From JBHPCZ01 sp042573625 (GTDB lineage Bacteria > Desulfobacterota > Desulfobacteria > Desulfobacterales > UBA11574), in the NCBI GenBank assembly GCA_042573625.1, contig JBHPCZ010000027.1, forward strand, positions 1 to 38,718: a stretch of 38,718 bases of DNA, read 5' to 3'. A model generated the notes under the pieces. It was not told the DNA's origin and did not search any database. It was given only the letters and a program-made list of their open reading frames with translations. How positions within the stretch are numbered: position 1 is the stretch's first letter; every line of letters begins with the position of its first letter. Below are positions 14,719-24,035 of this stretch, piece after piece. The position numbers were made by a program, and so were the translations under genes.

Positions 14719-16791
14719 CTAAGTTTTCTCCTTGCTCATTTCCTCTATGATTTTTTGTGAGGCCTGGGCAGGCACTTCATCATAATGTGACAGTTCCATA
14801 GTGAATATGCCGCGACCACCGGTCATCGATCTCAGCTCCGGCGCGTAGCTTAAGCATTCGGCCATGGGTACCTGAGCGTTAATGATCTGGTTTCTGCCCT
14901 TGCTGTCCATGCCGAGGACCTTGCCGCGTCTGCTGTTCAGATCCCCCATGATGTCGCCCATGCATTCATCCGGTGTGGTAATCGAAATCTTCATGATCGG
15001 TTCCAGCAGAACCGGCACAGCTTCTTTTGTTGCTTGTTTAAAGGCCAGAGAACCTGCAATTTTGAAGGCCATTTCAGAAGAATCAACCTGATGAAAGGAG
15101 CCAAAGTCCAGTGTAGCCTTGAAATCAACACACGGGAAACCGGCAAGGATTCCCTTTTCGGCAGCTTCAATAATTCCCTTTTCAACCGCGGGAATGTACG
15201 TTTTCGGGATGGCGCCGCCCACGATTTTATCAACAAACTCAAAACCTTTCCCTCTGGGTTGCGGTTCTATTTGAACCCAGCAATCGCCGAACTGACCATG
15301 GCCCCCGGTTTGCTTTTTATGCTTACCCTGGGCCCTGGCTTTTTTCTTGATCGTCTCTTTATAGGGTACTTTGGGCGCATTCAGTTGAACTTCAACATTG
15401 AACTTTCTTTTTAGCTTTTCTATCATGGCTTCAATGTGGATCTGGCCCAATCCGGACAGGAGAATCTGCTTGGTTTCGGCATTTCGAGTCAGCTTTATGG
15501 CAATATCTTCTTCCAACAGTTTTGAAAGGGAAGTGAAAACTTTATCTTCATCCCCTTTTGATTTGGACTCCACTGCAAAAGAAATGAGAGCCGGAAGCGA
15601 TTCCGCACATTTAAACTTTACCTTAAGGGTGTCGTCGCAAAGGGTATCTCCCGTGGTTGTTTCTTTGAGCTTTGCCACGGCGACAACAGACCCGGGGCCG
15701 GCTTCAGTGATCGGTTTCTGTTCCTTCCCGGCAAGCCCTAAAAGTTGATTGTACCGTTCTTTCGTATCTTTATTCACGTTAAAGATAGTCCCGTCCCCAC
15801 CCAGAGTCCCTGAAACCACCCTGAATATCGAAAGCCGTCCGGCATAGGGGTCGGCAACCGTTTTAAACACAAATGCAGAGAAGGGTGCATCCGGGTCGGG
15901 ATTACAGTCAAGCTCATTCTCACCGGTTGGATCCGTAACGATCCAGGGGCCACGATCAATCGGAGAGGGCATGCAGCTCACGATGAAGTCCTGAAAAAGA
16001 TCGATACCGATATTTTTTGTGGCTGAGCCGCAAAGAACCGGCACAAACGTACGGGACAGCGTGGCCTTTCTTAACGCTGTGTTGATATCATCATCTGAAA
16101 GGGATTCTCCTTCAAGATATCGTTCCAGGAGGTCATCGTCTGACTCGGCAATATTTTCCACCAGCGCTTCCCGTTCATTTTCCACCAGGTCCATCATATC
16201 CGATGGAATATCAACTTTCTTTGCTTTCCCTTTTTCGTCGTACGTGTAAGCTTGCATGCGGATCAGATCTACAACACCGATAAAATCATTTTCCTTTCCT
16301 ATGGGAAGCTGAAGAATAATCGGCTTGGGTGTAAAACACTCTTGTGCGTCTTGAAAAGTACGAGAAAAATCCGATCTTTCTCTATCCAGTTTATTAATAA
16401 AAATAACACAGGGTATATTGAATTCTTCTGCAAAATCCCATGCCTGTTCGGTTTGGACTTTCACACCGTCCGCTGCGTCAATAACCACTACAGCTCCGTC
16501 GGCAGCCTGCAGGCAAAGTTTTGTGTCTGAAAAGAAATTTTGATCGCCCGGGGTATCAATGAGGCCAATGGTATGTTTTTTCCAGCCGTATTCATAAAAC
16601 CCGCTGCTCAAACTAATGCCGCGCCTTATTTCTTCCGGCTCAAAATCCATGACGGTATTACCGTCTTCGACACGTCCTATTCTGTTTGTAAGACCCGCAT
16701 TAAAAAGCATCACCTCGGCCAGGGAAGTTTTTCCAGCACCACCGTGGGAAACAAGAGCAATGTTTCTTAAATTTTCCGCCATTTGTATCAT
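14719..16791 (-). CDS. Elongation factor G-like GTPase (EF-G paralogue)
   Basis: This 690-residue protein is collinear with EF-G through domains I-V. The G domain has HGGAGKTS (residues 16-23) instead of the canonical AHIDAGKTT. The G3 region is DTPGDQNF (79-86): the catalytic His of DTPGHVDF is replaced by Asp83. NKLD is present. Domain IV contains GQFGDCW and PQPRGKGFEFVDKIVGGAIPK, and domain V contains EPIMKISITTPDECMGDIMGDLNSRRG. These traits place it with EF-G-like paralogues (EF-G2 type) rather than the housekeeping fusA, which usually sits in the str operon. The start has AGAAAGGAG six bases upstream. It lies downstream of tlyA with a 124-bp gap. Confidence 0.88.
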   Translation of the reverse strand: MIQMAENLRNIALVSHGGAGKTSLAEVMLFNAGLTNRIGRVEDGNTVMDFEPEEIRRGISLSSGFYEYGWKKHTIGLIDTPGDQNFFSDTKLCLQAADGAVVVIDAADGVKVQTEQAWDFAEEFNIPCVIFINKLDRERSDFSRTFQDAQECFTPKPIILQLPIGKENDFIGVVDLIRMQAYTYDEKGKAKKVDIPSDMMDLVENEREALVENIAESDDDLLERYLEGESLSDDDINTALRKATLSRTFVPVLCGSATKNIGIDLFQDFIVSCMPSPIDRGPWIVTDPTGENELDCNPDPDAPFSAFVFKTVADPYAGRLSIFRVVSGTLGGDGTIFNVNKDTKERYNQLLGLAGKEQKPITEAGPGSVVAVAKLKETTTGDTLCDDTLKVKFKCAESLPALISFAVESKSKGDEDKVFTSLSKLLEEDIAIKLTRNAETKQILLSGLGQIHIEAMIEKLKRKFNVEVQLNAPKVPYKETIKKKARAQGKHKKQTGGHGQFGDCWVQIEPQPRGKGFEFVDKIVGGAIPKTYIPAVEKGIIEAAEKGILAGFPCVDFKATLDFGSFHQVDSSEMAFKIAGSLAFKQATKEAVPVLLEPIMKISITTPDECMGDIMGDLNSRRGKVLGMDSKGRNQIINAQVPMAECLSYAPELRSMTGGRGIFTMELSHYDEVPAQASQKIIEEMSKEKT

Positions 16792-16915
16792 CTTAGCTCC
16801 TTTCTGCTAACATTCTCAGAATCGACAATCTGTAGATATTAAAACTAAAAGTAAAGTTTTGTATATGTTTGCCTGAATAAAATCAAGATGAACTTAATAA
16901 TATCCTGATGCGTTA

Positions 16916-17668
16916 TCATGGTTCTGAATTAGAATACGCCAAATAAATAATAAATTCTCTGTTTCCTTTAGGACCCAAAATGGGTGATGGGACGACAGAA
17001 TTGCATGAAAGGCCTGTTTTTAAAAAAAAATCCGAAAGGTCTTTGATTACAGACTCATGCAAAGCCGGATCACGAACCACGCCGCCTTTTCCTACTTTTC
17101 CTTTTCCCACCTCAAACTGCGGTTTGATGAGTGCAAGGATTTTTGCACTTTTTTTCATAAACTTAAGCACGGCAGGGACGACAATTTTAAGGGAAATAAA
17201 GGAAACATCTATAGCGATGAGATCAACCGGCCGCGGGATAGATTCAGCAGGTAAATGCCGTATATTGGTCCGTTCCATCACAACGACGCGTGGGTCCTGT
17301 CTCAGCTTCCATGCCATCTGTCCGTAACCGACATCCACTGCATAAACAGAGCTTGCGCCGCGTTGAAGCAGGCAGTCCGTAAATCCACCGGTGGATGCGC
17401 CAACATCGAGGCACACCAGACCTTCTATATTTATGTTAAGTACCTGAAGGGCTTTTTCGAGTTTAAGGCCGCCCCGGCTGACAAATGGAATGTCATTCTC
17501 TTTGAGGATGATATGGTCACTTAACGAAACTGGAGTGCCCGGCTTGTCTATGGGCCGGTTGTTTACAATAACCTTTCCCGTCATGATCAGAGATCGGGCG
17601 CGCTGCCGGCTTTGGGCAAGCCCTTTCTCCATAATTGCATGATCAAGCCTTGTTTTCTTTTCCGACAT
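16916..17668 (-). CDS. tlyA: TlyA family rRNA 2'-O-methyltransferase/hemolysin-like
   Basis: The N-terminal S4 RNA-binding domain is RLDHAIMEKGLAQSRQRARSLI followed by GKVIVNN. It is joined to an FtsJ-type SAM methyltransferase with CLDVGASTGGFTDCLLQRGA, AVDVGYGQ and LIAIDVSFISLK. The TlyA family methylates ribose 2'-OH in 16S and 23S rRNA. The frame could start at 17734, overlapping the end of dxs, but the family homology begins at MSEKKTRLD, so I prefer the ATG at 17668 (250 residues). Its place after dxs in the xse-ispA-dxs-tlyA order is common in bacteria. Confidence 0.9.
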   Translation of the reverse strand: MSEKKTRLDHAIMEKGLAQSRQRARSLIMTGKVIVNNRPIDKPGTPVSLSDHIILKENDIPFVSRGGLKLEKALQVLNINIEGLVCLDVGASTGGFTDCLLQRGASSVYAVDVGYGQMAWKLRQDPRVVVMERTNIRHLPAESIPRPVDLIAIDVSFISLKIVVPAVLKFMKKSAKILALIKPQFEVGKGKVGKGGVVRDPALHESVIKDLSDFFLKTGLSCNSVVPSPILGPKGNREFIIYLAYSNSEP

Positions 17669-17726
17669 GATGGGTTGGTTGTTGGATAGGGCCGAATATC
17701 TGTGTAATAGATATAAAGTGACTGTA

Positions 17727-19604
17727 TCAAGCATCCGATATCAAGCGTTTGGCAGCTTTGACGATGGCAGGTGCGTCGATTTCGTATTTTGATCTGAGAA
17801 ATTTCTGCGATCCGTGTTCAACAAAAATATCCGGTATTCCGATACGCTTAAGAAGAAAGCCTGTCATCCCTTGCTCAATCAAACATTCCAAAACCGCGCT
17901 CCCGAATCCTCCATGAAGAACATTTTCTTCCACCGTAACAATGCGTGGTATAGTTCTGGCGAGTGAAATGATCAGTTCGACATCAAGTGGCTTTACAAAG
18001 CGGCAGTTTACAACCGTAGTGGATATATTCTCTTCCCTCAAGGTTGATTGAGCTGAAAGCGCTTCATTGACGGAATTGCCGATGGCCAGAATGAGGAGGT
18101 CGTCACCAGCTGTTAATACTTCCCCCTTTCCGATTGGTAACATATCAATATTACGATCTAATTTTACACCTGTCCCGGTCCCTCGCGGGTATCGAAAGGC
18201 GATGGGGCCTTTATGCCCCAGAGCGGTTGCCATCATCTGTCGGAGTTCGTTTTCATCCTTGGGGGCCATCACCACCATATTGGGAAGGCTCCTGAGATAG
18301 GACAAATCAAACAGCCCGTTATGGGTCGGACCGTCGTCTCCCACAATTCCACCCCGATCAATGGCAAAAACCACCGGTAGTGCCTCAATGCATACATCAT
18401 GCACGATTTGATCATATGCGCGCTGTAGGAAAGTGGAATAAATGGCCACCACAGGCTTGAACCCTTCCGTGGCCAAACCCGCGGCAAAAGTGACACCGTG
18501 CTGTTCGGCTATCCCGACATCAAAGAACCGATCCGGATACGTCTTAGAAAATTTTGAAAGGCCCGTACCTTCGGGCATGGCTGCGGTAACAGCAATGATC
18601 CTCGAGTCGTCTCTGGCCAGTTCGACCATAGTCTCTCCAAAAACTTGCGTATAGGAAGGGATGGAACCTTTATCGGCTGTAGCATTGCCGGTTTTGACTT
18701 CAAAACTTCCAACACCGTGAAAATAGGTTGGATTTTTTTCAGCTGGTGGATAGCCTTTACCTTTTTGGGTTGTGATGTGAAGGAGCACAGGTTCTTTAAG
18801 ACTCTTAATGTTATTCAATATGTCAATGAGATGGTTTAGTTTGTGACCGTTTATGGGACCAAAATATTCGAAGTTAAAGGCTTCAAACAACATCCCCGGG
18901 GTGATAAAGGTTTTGAAAGATTCTTTTGAACGTTTTGCGAGCTGGTAAATATCGTCTCCGATTTTGGGAAGGGACTTTAAAAAATCTTTAATCTCTTTTT
19001 TAAAGTCCTGCAGATACTTCGCAGAAAAAGTTCGACTTAACAGAGAGGAAATGGCACCCACATTTGGGGCGATGGACATCTCATTATCATTGAGTATGAC
19101 AATAAGATCCTTCTGAATGTCTCCGGCCTGGTTCAAACCTTCATAGGCAAGGCCGGCTGTCATGGAGCCGTCCCCTATAACAGCGACAACCTTGGATGGT
19201 TCATTTTTCAGGCATTTGGCAGACGCAATCCCGAGTGCCGCGGATATCGATGTGCTGCTGTGACCGGTTGTAAATGCATCGTACGGGCTTTCACTCATGC
19301 GCGTAAAGCCGCTGATACCGCCATGCTTGCGGAGAGTATGAAATTTTTTTCTGCGGCTTGTCAGAAGCTTGTGAGCATAAGCCTGATGTCCCACATCCCA
19401 GACAATCTTGTCTTTAGGGGTATCAAAGACATAGTGAATGGCAATTGCCAGTTCGACGGTACCCAGGCTGGGTGCCAGATGACCGCCGTTTTTAGATACC
19501 ACATCAACGATAATACTGCGTATTTCTGCAGCAAGAGACGGAAGTTCTGACCGGGAAAGCGATTTTAGGTCCTCAGGAGAATTTATTTTTTCGAGAAGGC
19601 TCAA
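17727..19604 (-). CDS. dxs: 1-deoxy-D-xylulose-5-phosphate synthase
   Basis: DXS makes DXP from pyruvate and glyceraldehyde-3-phosphate with thiamine diphosphate, the first step of the MEP isoprenoid pathway. The 625 residues match the family length. Seen in order: GTVELAIAIHYVFDTPKDKIVWDVGHQAYAHK, the thiamine-binding VAVIGDGSMTAGLAYEGLNQAG and NDNEMSI, FDVGIAEQHGVTFAAGLA in the pyrimidine domain, and DRGGIVGDDGPTHNG. It is followed directly by tlyA and preceded by ispA (97-bp gap), so prenyl precursor synthesis and chain elongation are co-encoded. Confidence 0.97.
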   Translation of the reverse strand: MSLLEKINSPEDLKSLSRSELPSLAAEIRSIIVDVVSKNGGHLAPSLGTVELAIAIHYVFDTPKDKIVWDVGHQAYAHKLLTSRRKKFHTLRKHGGISGFTRMSESPYDAFTTGHSSTSISAALGIASAKCLKNEPSKVVAVIGDGSMTAGLAYEGLNQAGDIQKDLIVILNDNEMSIAPNVGAISSLLSRTFSAKYLQDFKKEIKDFLKSLPKIGDDIYQLAKRSKESFKTFITPGMLFEAFNFEYFGPINGHKLNHLIDILNNIKSLKEPVLLHITTQKGKGYPPAEKNPTYFHGVGSFEVKTGNATADKGSIPSYTQVFGETMVELARDDSRIIAVTAAMPEGTGLSKFSKTYPDRFFDVGIAEQHGVTFAAGLATEGFKPVVAIYSTFLQRAYDQIVHDVCIEALPVVFAIDRGGIVGDDGPTHNGLFDLSYLRSLPNMVVMAPKDENELRQMMATALGHKGPIAFRYPRGTGTGVKLDRNIDMLPIGKGEVLTAGDDLLILAIGNSVNEALSAQSTLREENISTTVVNCRFVKPLDVELIISLARTIPRIVTVEENVLHGGFGSAVLECLIEQGMTGFLLKRIGIPDIFVEHGSQKFLRSKYEIDAPAIVKAAKRLISDA

Positions 19605-19701
19605 GTATTATCACTCCTCTTTAGATCGACGTTTCAAGATTAGGCATAAGTTGATTTTATATCATTCTGTTTTAATTTTTTTTAGCTGTTTTCGAGTCCG
19701 A

Positions 19702-20604
19702 TCATCGTTTCCTTTCAATGATATACCATGCAATGGCTCGAAGCGGATCAGATCTCTTATCAAAATTATCAAGCGCTTGCAAGGCGGTATTCACAAGTTG
19801 CTTCGCAAATTCTTTGGACTGTTTCAATCCCATTAATGAAGGGTAGGTGCTTTTTCGGCGGGTTTTATCCGTGCCAGTCGCTTTACCCATAACTTCAGGG
19901 TCTCCTTCGACATTGAGTATGTCGTCTACGACCTGGAAAGCAAGACCGATATTTTCTGCGTATTGTTCAAGGCGCTTTATCTGTTTGGAGTTTGCGCCGC
20001 CCAGCAATGCACCGGAGTAAACGGAAGCATTAATTAAAGCGCCGGTCTTTAGAGCGTGCATCTCTTTGAGATTATCCAAAGTGAGCAAAATACCTTCTGA
20101 AGCCATGTCCTTCATTTGCCCGCCGACCATGCCTTGATATCCGGCAGCCCGGGAAATGGAATGGATTACACAGAGCCATTTTGATGCATGATCTTTCAAA
20201 TCAGAGTCGATTGACGAGAGGATTTGAAAGGCCAATGTAAGCAAGGCGTCACCTGCAAGAATTGCTGTCGCTTCATCAAATGCAACATGACATGTCGGCT
20301 TACCCCTGCGCAGATCATCATTGTCCATTGCAGGAAGATCATCGTGGATCAGTGAATAGGTATGGACCATTTCCAAGGCACAGGCCGCCTTAATGACATC
20401 CTCTGCATGACCGCCAACAGCTTCAGCGGCGGCAATGCATAAAACAGGTCTTATACGCTTCCCTCCTGCCATGAGAGAGTAGGTCATGGCATCTCTTATT
20501 CGGCTTGGATTTTGCGAATCCTTCAAGAGCTCTTGAAGCGCAGCATCGACTTGATGCCGTTTGGAAACAAGGTACGAATCCAGATCAAAGTTCAGTTTCG
20601 TCAT
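19702..20604 (-). CDS. ispA: Short-chain polyprenyl diphosphate synthase (farnesyl/geranylgeranyl type)
   Basis: This trans-prenyltransferase has 300 residues. The first Asp-rich motif is HDDLPAMDNDDLRRGKPT, which has the two-residue insertion typical of bacterial IspA-type enzymes. The second is FQVVDDILNVEGD. GGKRIRPVL near the N-terminus binds IPP. The ATG at 20604 overlaps the last 20 bp of xseB, so translation is probably coupled. An earlier in-frame start at 20649 would add 15 unrelated residues. It supplies FPP or GGPP for quinone and undecaprenyl precursors. Confidence 0.93.
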   Translation of the reverse strand: MTKLNFDLDSYLVSKRHQVDAALQELLKDSQNPSRIRDAMTYSLMAGGKRIRPVLCIAAAEAVGGHAEDVIKAACALEMVHTYSLIHDDLPAMDNDDLRRGKPTCHVAFDEATAILAGDALLTLAFQILSSIDSDLKDHASKWLCVIHSISRAAGYQGMVGGQMKDMASEGILLTLDNLKEMHALKTGALINASVYSGALLGGANSKQIKRLEQYAENIGLAFQVVDDILNVEGDPEVMGKATGTDKTRRKSTYPSLMGLKQSKEFAKQLVNTALQALDNFDKRSDPLRAIAWYIIERKR

Positions 20605-20839
20605 AATCTGAGTCGTTTTCCGAGGAAAAAGGTTTTTCGAAAAAATCACCCTTCTGATCCTGCAATAGAATCATCACCCGCTTTTCTGTTTCATCCAGTT
20701 TTTCGGCACAGAACTTGGAAAGTTGGACACCTTCTTCAAATTTCTTTATCGCCTTTTCAAGCGGTTGATCTCCGGATTCAAGTTCATTAACGATTTGTTC
20801 AAGCGTTTTCATCGCTTTTTCAAAAGTCTGTTTGGCCAT
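20585..20839 (-). CDS. xseB: Exodeoxyribonuclease VII small subunit
   Basis: This 84-residue helical protein has the XseB signature: FEKAMKTLEQIVNELESGDQPLEKAIKKFEEGVQLSKFCAEKLDETEKRV. Several XseB subunits bind one XseA to form exonuclease VII, which degrades single-stranded DNA to oligonucleotides. An acidic C-terminal tail (ENDSDYDETEL) overlaps the ispA start. The conserved neighbours are xseA upstream and ispA downstream. Confidence 0.93.
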   Translation of the reverse strand: MAKQTFEKAMKTLEQIVNELESGDQPLEKAIKKFEEGVQLSKFCAEKLDETEKRVMILLQDQKGDFFEKPFSSENDSDYDETEL

Positions 20840-20969
20840 TGTCTGATTTCCTCTATCCTGTTATTTTGATACCGATAAAGATTCTCATAAATACATTGGG
20901 CCAGAGTGGACAATCACAGGGTAAGGCCGTCATCACTTCCAATCTTATCGATTTATTTATTCTCTATAT

Positions 20970-22400
20970 TCATTCATTATTTTTAGATTGAACGTTTACG
21001 CATAAAGCGCCTTTCGCAACCATCACCTCAAGATCCTGTCCGACATGGACCTTTCGGGAATCTGTTACAACAGTAGCATCGGGTATGGTTCTGGTAATGC
21101 TGTAACCCCGAGAAAGAATCGCGACAGGACTTAAGGCATGGAGCTTAGCAGTCAGTTCCCGCAGCGCTGAATGCTTTGTTGATATATATATATTCATATT
21201 ATTCAAAAATTTATATGTTTTTTGTTCAAGTTCTTCATTAATTTTTTTGATTTGTATGAATGGATTGTTTGAATATAATTTGTCAATTCGCCAAACGAGT
21301 CGTTCTCTTCTCTGTTGTAATTTGTTGGTAAAGATTCTGGTCAGTCGTAGCGTATAATCATCGGTTCTCATCCTTAAATCATGTATTCTTTTCTTTGGAT
21401 CTTTCAGTCGATTAGAAATATCATTTAATCTGTTTCGTAATTGACTAATTTTATAGATAATTATATTTCTTAACGCAACTGAATTCATGGTGCATCTTCT
21501 TACAAGATCATCCTTCAGCGGCACCACAAATTCAGCAGCAGCAGACGCGGTTGGTGCGCGAAGGTCAGCAACAAAATCTGCGATGGTAAAATCGATTTCA
21601 TGGCCGACTGCCGAAATCACAGGTATTTCTGAGGAAAAAATAGATCTGGCGACGTCTTCCGAGTTAAATGCGTGAAAATCCTCCAAAGATCCTCCACCCC
21701 TGGCAAGTATCGCCACATCTGCGTCACTGAAGGTGTTTAAGGCCTTTAAGGCAGATACAATTTCGCTCACAGCGCCTTCGCCTTGAACTTTTACCGGTAA
21801 GATTTCAATATTGATTGTTGAAAATCGTCTGGTAACAATTTGTATAATGTCATGAACAACAGCGCCGGTAGGAGAAGTTATTATACTGATTTTACTTGGT
21901 AAAAAGGGGAGGGGAGTCTTGTGTTTCTCATCGAAAAGGCCTTCGTCCGAGAGGCGCGCTTTGAGTTGCTCGAAAGCCATCTGGATCGCGCCAACACCTT
22001 CAGGTTCCAGATATTCCAATATGATTTGGTATGTGCCACGGGGTTCATAAAGGCTGATCCGGCCCATTCCCGTAACACTCATGCCGTCTTCAGGAGAAAA
22101 TTTCAGATTGCGATTTTGGCCTCGAAACATCACCGCATTTATTTGAGCATCTTCATCCTTTAAAGTTAAGTAAAAATGCCCTGAAACCGGGATTTTAAAG
22201 TTAGATATTTCACCAGAAATCCAGACAAATGGGTATTTTTCTTCAAGTAAATCTTTAATTTCTGAGGTGAGTTCTGAAACCGTATAAATCTGTTTTCGAA
22301 TATGCTGGTTTGACACTTTCTCTCTGTTTGTTTGAATTAAATTTGACGGCATCGTAAAAAGTCTGTTTTTGCTCTCTCCGTGAGCAATTTTGGGATTCAT
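20970..22400 (-). CDS. xseA: Exodeoxyribonuclease VII large subunit
   Basis: This 476-residue protein starts its family homology at QIYTVSELTSEIKDLLEEKYPFVWISGEISNFK, an OB-fold. Next come GHFYLTLKDEDAQINAVMFRG and the catalytic domain with ITSPTGAVVHDIIQIVTRRFS, ARGGGSLEDFHAFNSEDVARSI, and VISAVGHEIDFTIADFVADLRAPTASAAAE. A long basic helical C-terminal region forms the XseB-binding coiled coil. About 35 residues precede the conserved start; the ATG at 22400 is kept, but an internal ATG may be used. The helical region (about 21180-21480) is locally AT-rich. A 13-bp palindrome, TCAAACAGTTTGA, lies upstream (22441). Confidence 0.93.
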   Translation of the reverse strand: MNPKIAHGESKNRLFTMPSNLIQTNREKVSNQHIRKQIYTVSELTSEIKDLLEEKYPFVWISGEISNFKIPVSGHFYLTLKDEDAQINAVMFRGQNRNLKFSPEDGMSVTGMGRISLYEPRGTYQIILEYLEPEGVGAIQMAFEQLKARLSDEGLFDEKHKTPLPFLPSKISIITSPTGAVVHDIIQIVTRRFSTINIEILPVKVQGEGAVSEIVSALKALNTFSDADVAILARGGGSLEDFHAFNSEDVARSIFSSEIPVISAVGHEIDFTIADFVADLRAPTASAAAEFVVPLKDDLVRRCTMNSVALRNIIIYKISQLRNRLNDISNRLKDPKKRIHDLRMRTDDYTLRLTRIFTNKLQQRRERLVWRIDKLYSNNPFIQIKKINEELEQKTYKFLNNMNIYISTKHSALRELTAKLHALSPVAILSRGYSITRTIPDATVVTDSRKVHVGQDLEVMVAKGALCVNVQSKNNE

Positions 22401-22870
22401 TACTCATCTGGCTAAATTTCAACAACTCGGGCTAACGCACTCAAACAGTTTGAAATTTTTACCGACAGGCTCGTTGCAAATCTTTTTACAAAATTGCTTA
22501 ATGTCGTTCGCAAAATAATTTTTTTACGAATTTGTAAAATTTGTTTATTTAATTATTACGCAGTTAGCGAAACGTTCAGTTGATCGAATCCTTATATGAC
22601 GCATGGATTCTTGGATTGAGTAATTCATAGCGAAGAGAATGACGGGTTCAAGTTGGATTATTCTACGCTTAGGCGCACTATATTCAAGCCAAACGGGGAT
22701 ACGCTCTGAATATGATCAATACAGTATTGCATGCTGTGGAAGGAAATCAATCTACAGACTGAATAAGACTATCATAGAATATTATACCATTCAATGGTTT
22801 TTGCCGATATCGATCCTCCCCCTTGAAAATTCCATTAACGTCTGATAAGATATATTATGTAAACTAATAT
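22401..22870. other. 470-bp AT-rich intergenic region upstream of xseA
   Basis: I see no gene. A palindrome, TCAAACAGTTTGA (22441-22453), sits about 40 bp upstream of xseA and could be an operator. Around 22598-22655 the sequence (GCATGGATTCTTGGATTGAG ... GAATGACGGG) looks like a decayed dispersed repeat similar to that near 11735. A short frame at 22639-22845 has no ribosome binding site and no protein-like features. Confidence 0.35.
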
Positions 22871-23128
22871 TTATCGATACAGTAACTCCCGAATAGCAGG
22901 GACGACAAATACATCTTCATGGGCCATTTTGCTGAGACAGGATGCCAGTAATTCAATCTTGTCTTGGATCGGTTTTTGCTTGTCCATGATAAATATATCC
23001 TTGCCCTTTACCCTGCATAAACCGCTTTTCGCTTTTACAGCTGTTTTACGGAAGTTTTCTTCTGATACGGTTACGCCAAGCTTTTCACCAAGATCTTTTA
23101 AGTCTTGATATATTTGTTCCGGTTTCAT
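22871..23128 (-). CDS. Small conserved-looking protein of unknown function
   Basis: This 85-residue soluble protein is predicted helix-strand-strand-helix. The N-terminus MKPEQIYQDLKDLGEKLGV is amphipathic, followed by GLCRVKGKDIFIMDK (a beta hairpin) and a C-terminal helix, IELLASCLSKMAHEDVFVVPAIRELL. There is no known catalytic motif. It is divergent from the BI-1 gene with a 110-bp shared promoter region. Codon composition and the ordered pattern suggest a real gene. I do not recognise its function. Confidence 0.65.
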   Translation of the reverse strand: MKPEQIYQDLKDLGEKLGVTVSEENFRKTAVKAKSGLCRVKGKDIFIMDKQKPIQDKIELLASCLSKMAHEDVFVVPAIRELLYR

Positions 23129-23238
23129 GTTGAAATCCTTGGCATCTGTGTTATATTAGCGTTATATATTTTGCATTTTCACTGTTTCAGTATTTTTGTA
23201 TATAAATCAGTACAAGACATATATTTCAGGAGGAAATA

Positions 23239-23961
23239 ATGCAAACGCTTTCGGTTCAACAAACACAGACCCAGCTTCAAGTTAATACATTTATTCGTAG
23301 TGTTTACAACTGGATGGCAATCGGATTAGCACTTACTGGTTTTGTTGCTTTCTATGTTTCACACAGTGAAGCCATATTAAGGCTACTCTTTGAGGTTGTT
23401 GGTAATCAGCTGAGACCCACCCTGTTGTTTTATGGGTTGATCATCGGTGAACTGGCACTCGTTTTTTCGCTCGCAAGCAGAGTGAGCAAGATGCAGGCAT
23501 CAACTGCAACTGCTTTGTTTGTATTATACGCATCGCTAAACGGCGTAACCCTTTCTTCGATCTTTCTTATATATACACGATCATCCATTACCTCGGTCTT
23601 TTTTATCTGTGCCGCGACGTTTATTACCTGCAGTATTTACGGAATGGTTACCAAACGCGATCTCACCACAATGGGACAGTTCATGTTCATGGGGCTTATC
23701 GGAATCATCATCGCATCGGTGGTCAATTTTTTTATCCAAAGCTCGGGAATGAGTATGATTATCAGTTATATCGGTGTATTAGTTTTTGTCGGTTTGACGG
23801 CGTATGACACCCAGAAGCTGAAAACCATGGCACTGACGCAGCCTGCTGAACTTGACGCCGGTGTTGCCAGAAAAGGCGCCATAATCGGTGCCCTGACACT
23901 GTATCTTGATTTTATCAATATGTTTATATTCATGCTCCATATTTTTGGAGGAAGAGACTAA
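23239..23961 (+). CDS. Bax inhibitor-1 (BI-1/YccA) family membrane protein
   Basis: This 240-residue integral membrane protein has seven hydrophobic segments starting at residue ~25. The N-terminus has FIRSVYNWMAIGLALTGFVAFYV, and the family signature region is GLTAYDTQKLKTMA, followed by GALTLYLDFINMFIFMLHIFGGRD. BI-1/TMBIM proteins include bacterial YccA, which modulates FtsH, and pH-sensitive calcium-leak channels such as BsYetJ. The Asp residues of TAYDTQ and LYLDFIN correspond to the conserved pair in those channels. A strong ribosome binding site (AGGAGG) precedes the start and a terminator follows. Confidence 0.93.
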   Translation: MQTLSVQQTQTQLQVNTFIRSVYNWMAIGLALTGFVAFYVSHSEAILRLLFEVVGNQLRPTLLFYGLIIGELALVFSLASRVSKMQASTATALFVLYASLNGVTLSSIFLIYTRSSITSVFFICAATFITCSIYGMVTKRDLTTMGQFMFMGLIGIIIASVVNFFIQSSGMSMIISYIGVLVFVGLTAYDTQKLKTMALTQPAELDAGVARKGAIIGALTLYLDFINMFIFMLHIFGGRD

Positions 23962-23997
23962 ATCACCCTTTTGACTTTTATTTTCCCTGCCGTGACG

Positions 23998-24035
23998 CGC
24001 CCCTGTGTTGCAAAAAACCAACAGGGGCGTTTTGT
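23998..24035. terminator. Terminator between the convergent BI-1 gene and glmM
   Basis: CGCCCCTGT (23998-24006) pairs with ACAGGGGCG (24021-24029), enclosing an A-rich loop and followed by TTTTGTT. It serves the BI-1 gene on the + strand and directly abuts the glmM stop on the - strand, so it may work both ways. Confidence 0.8.
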
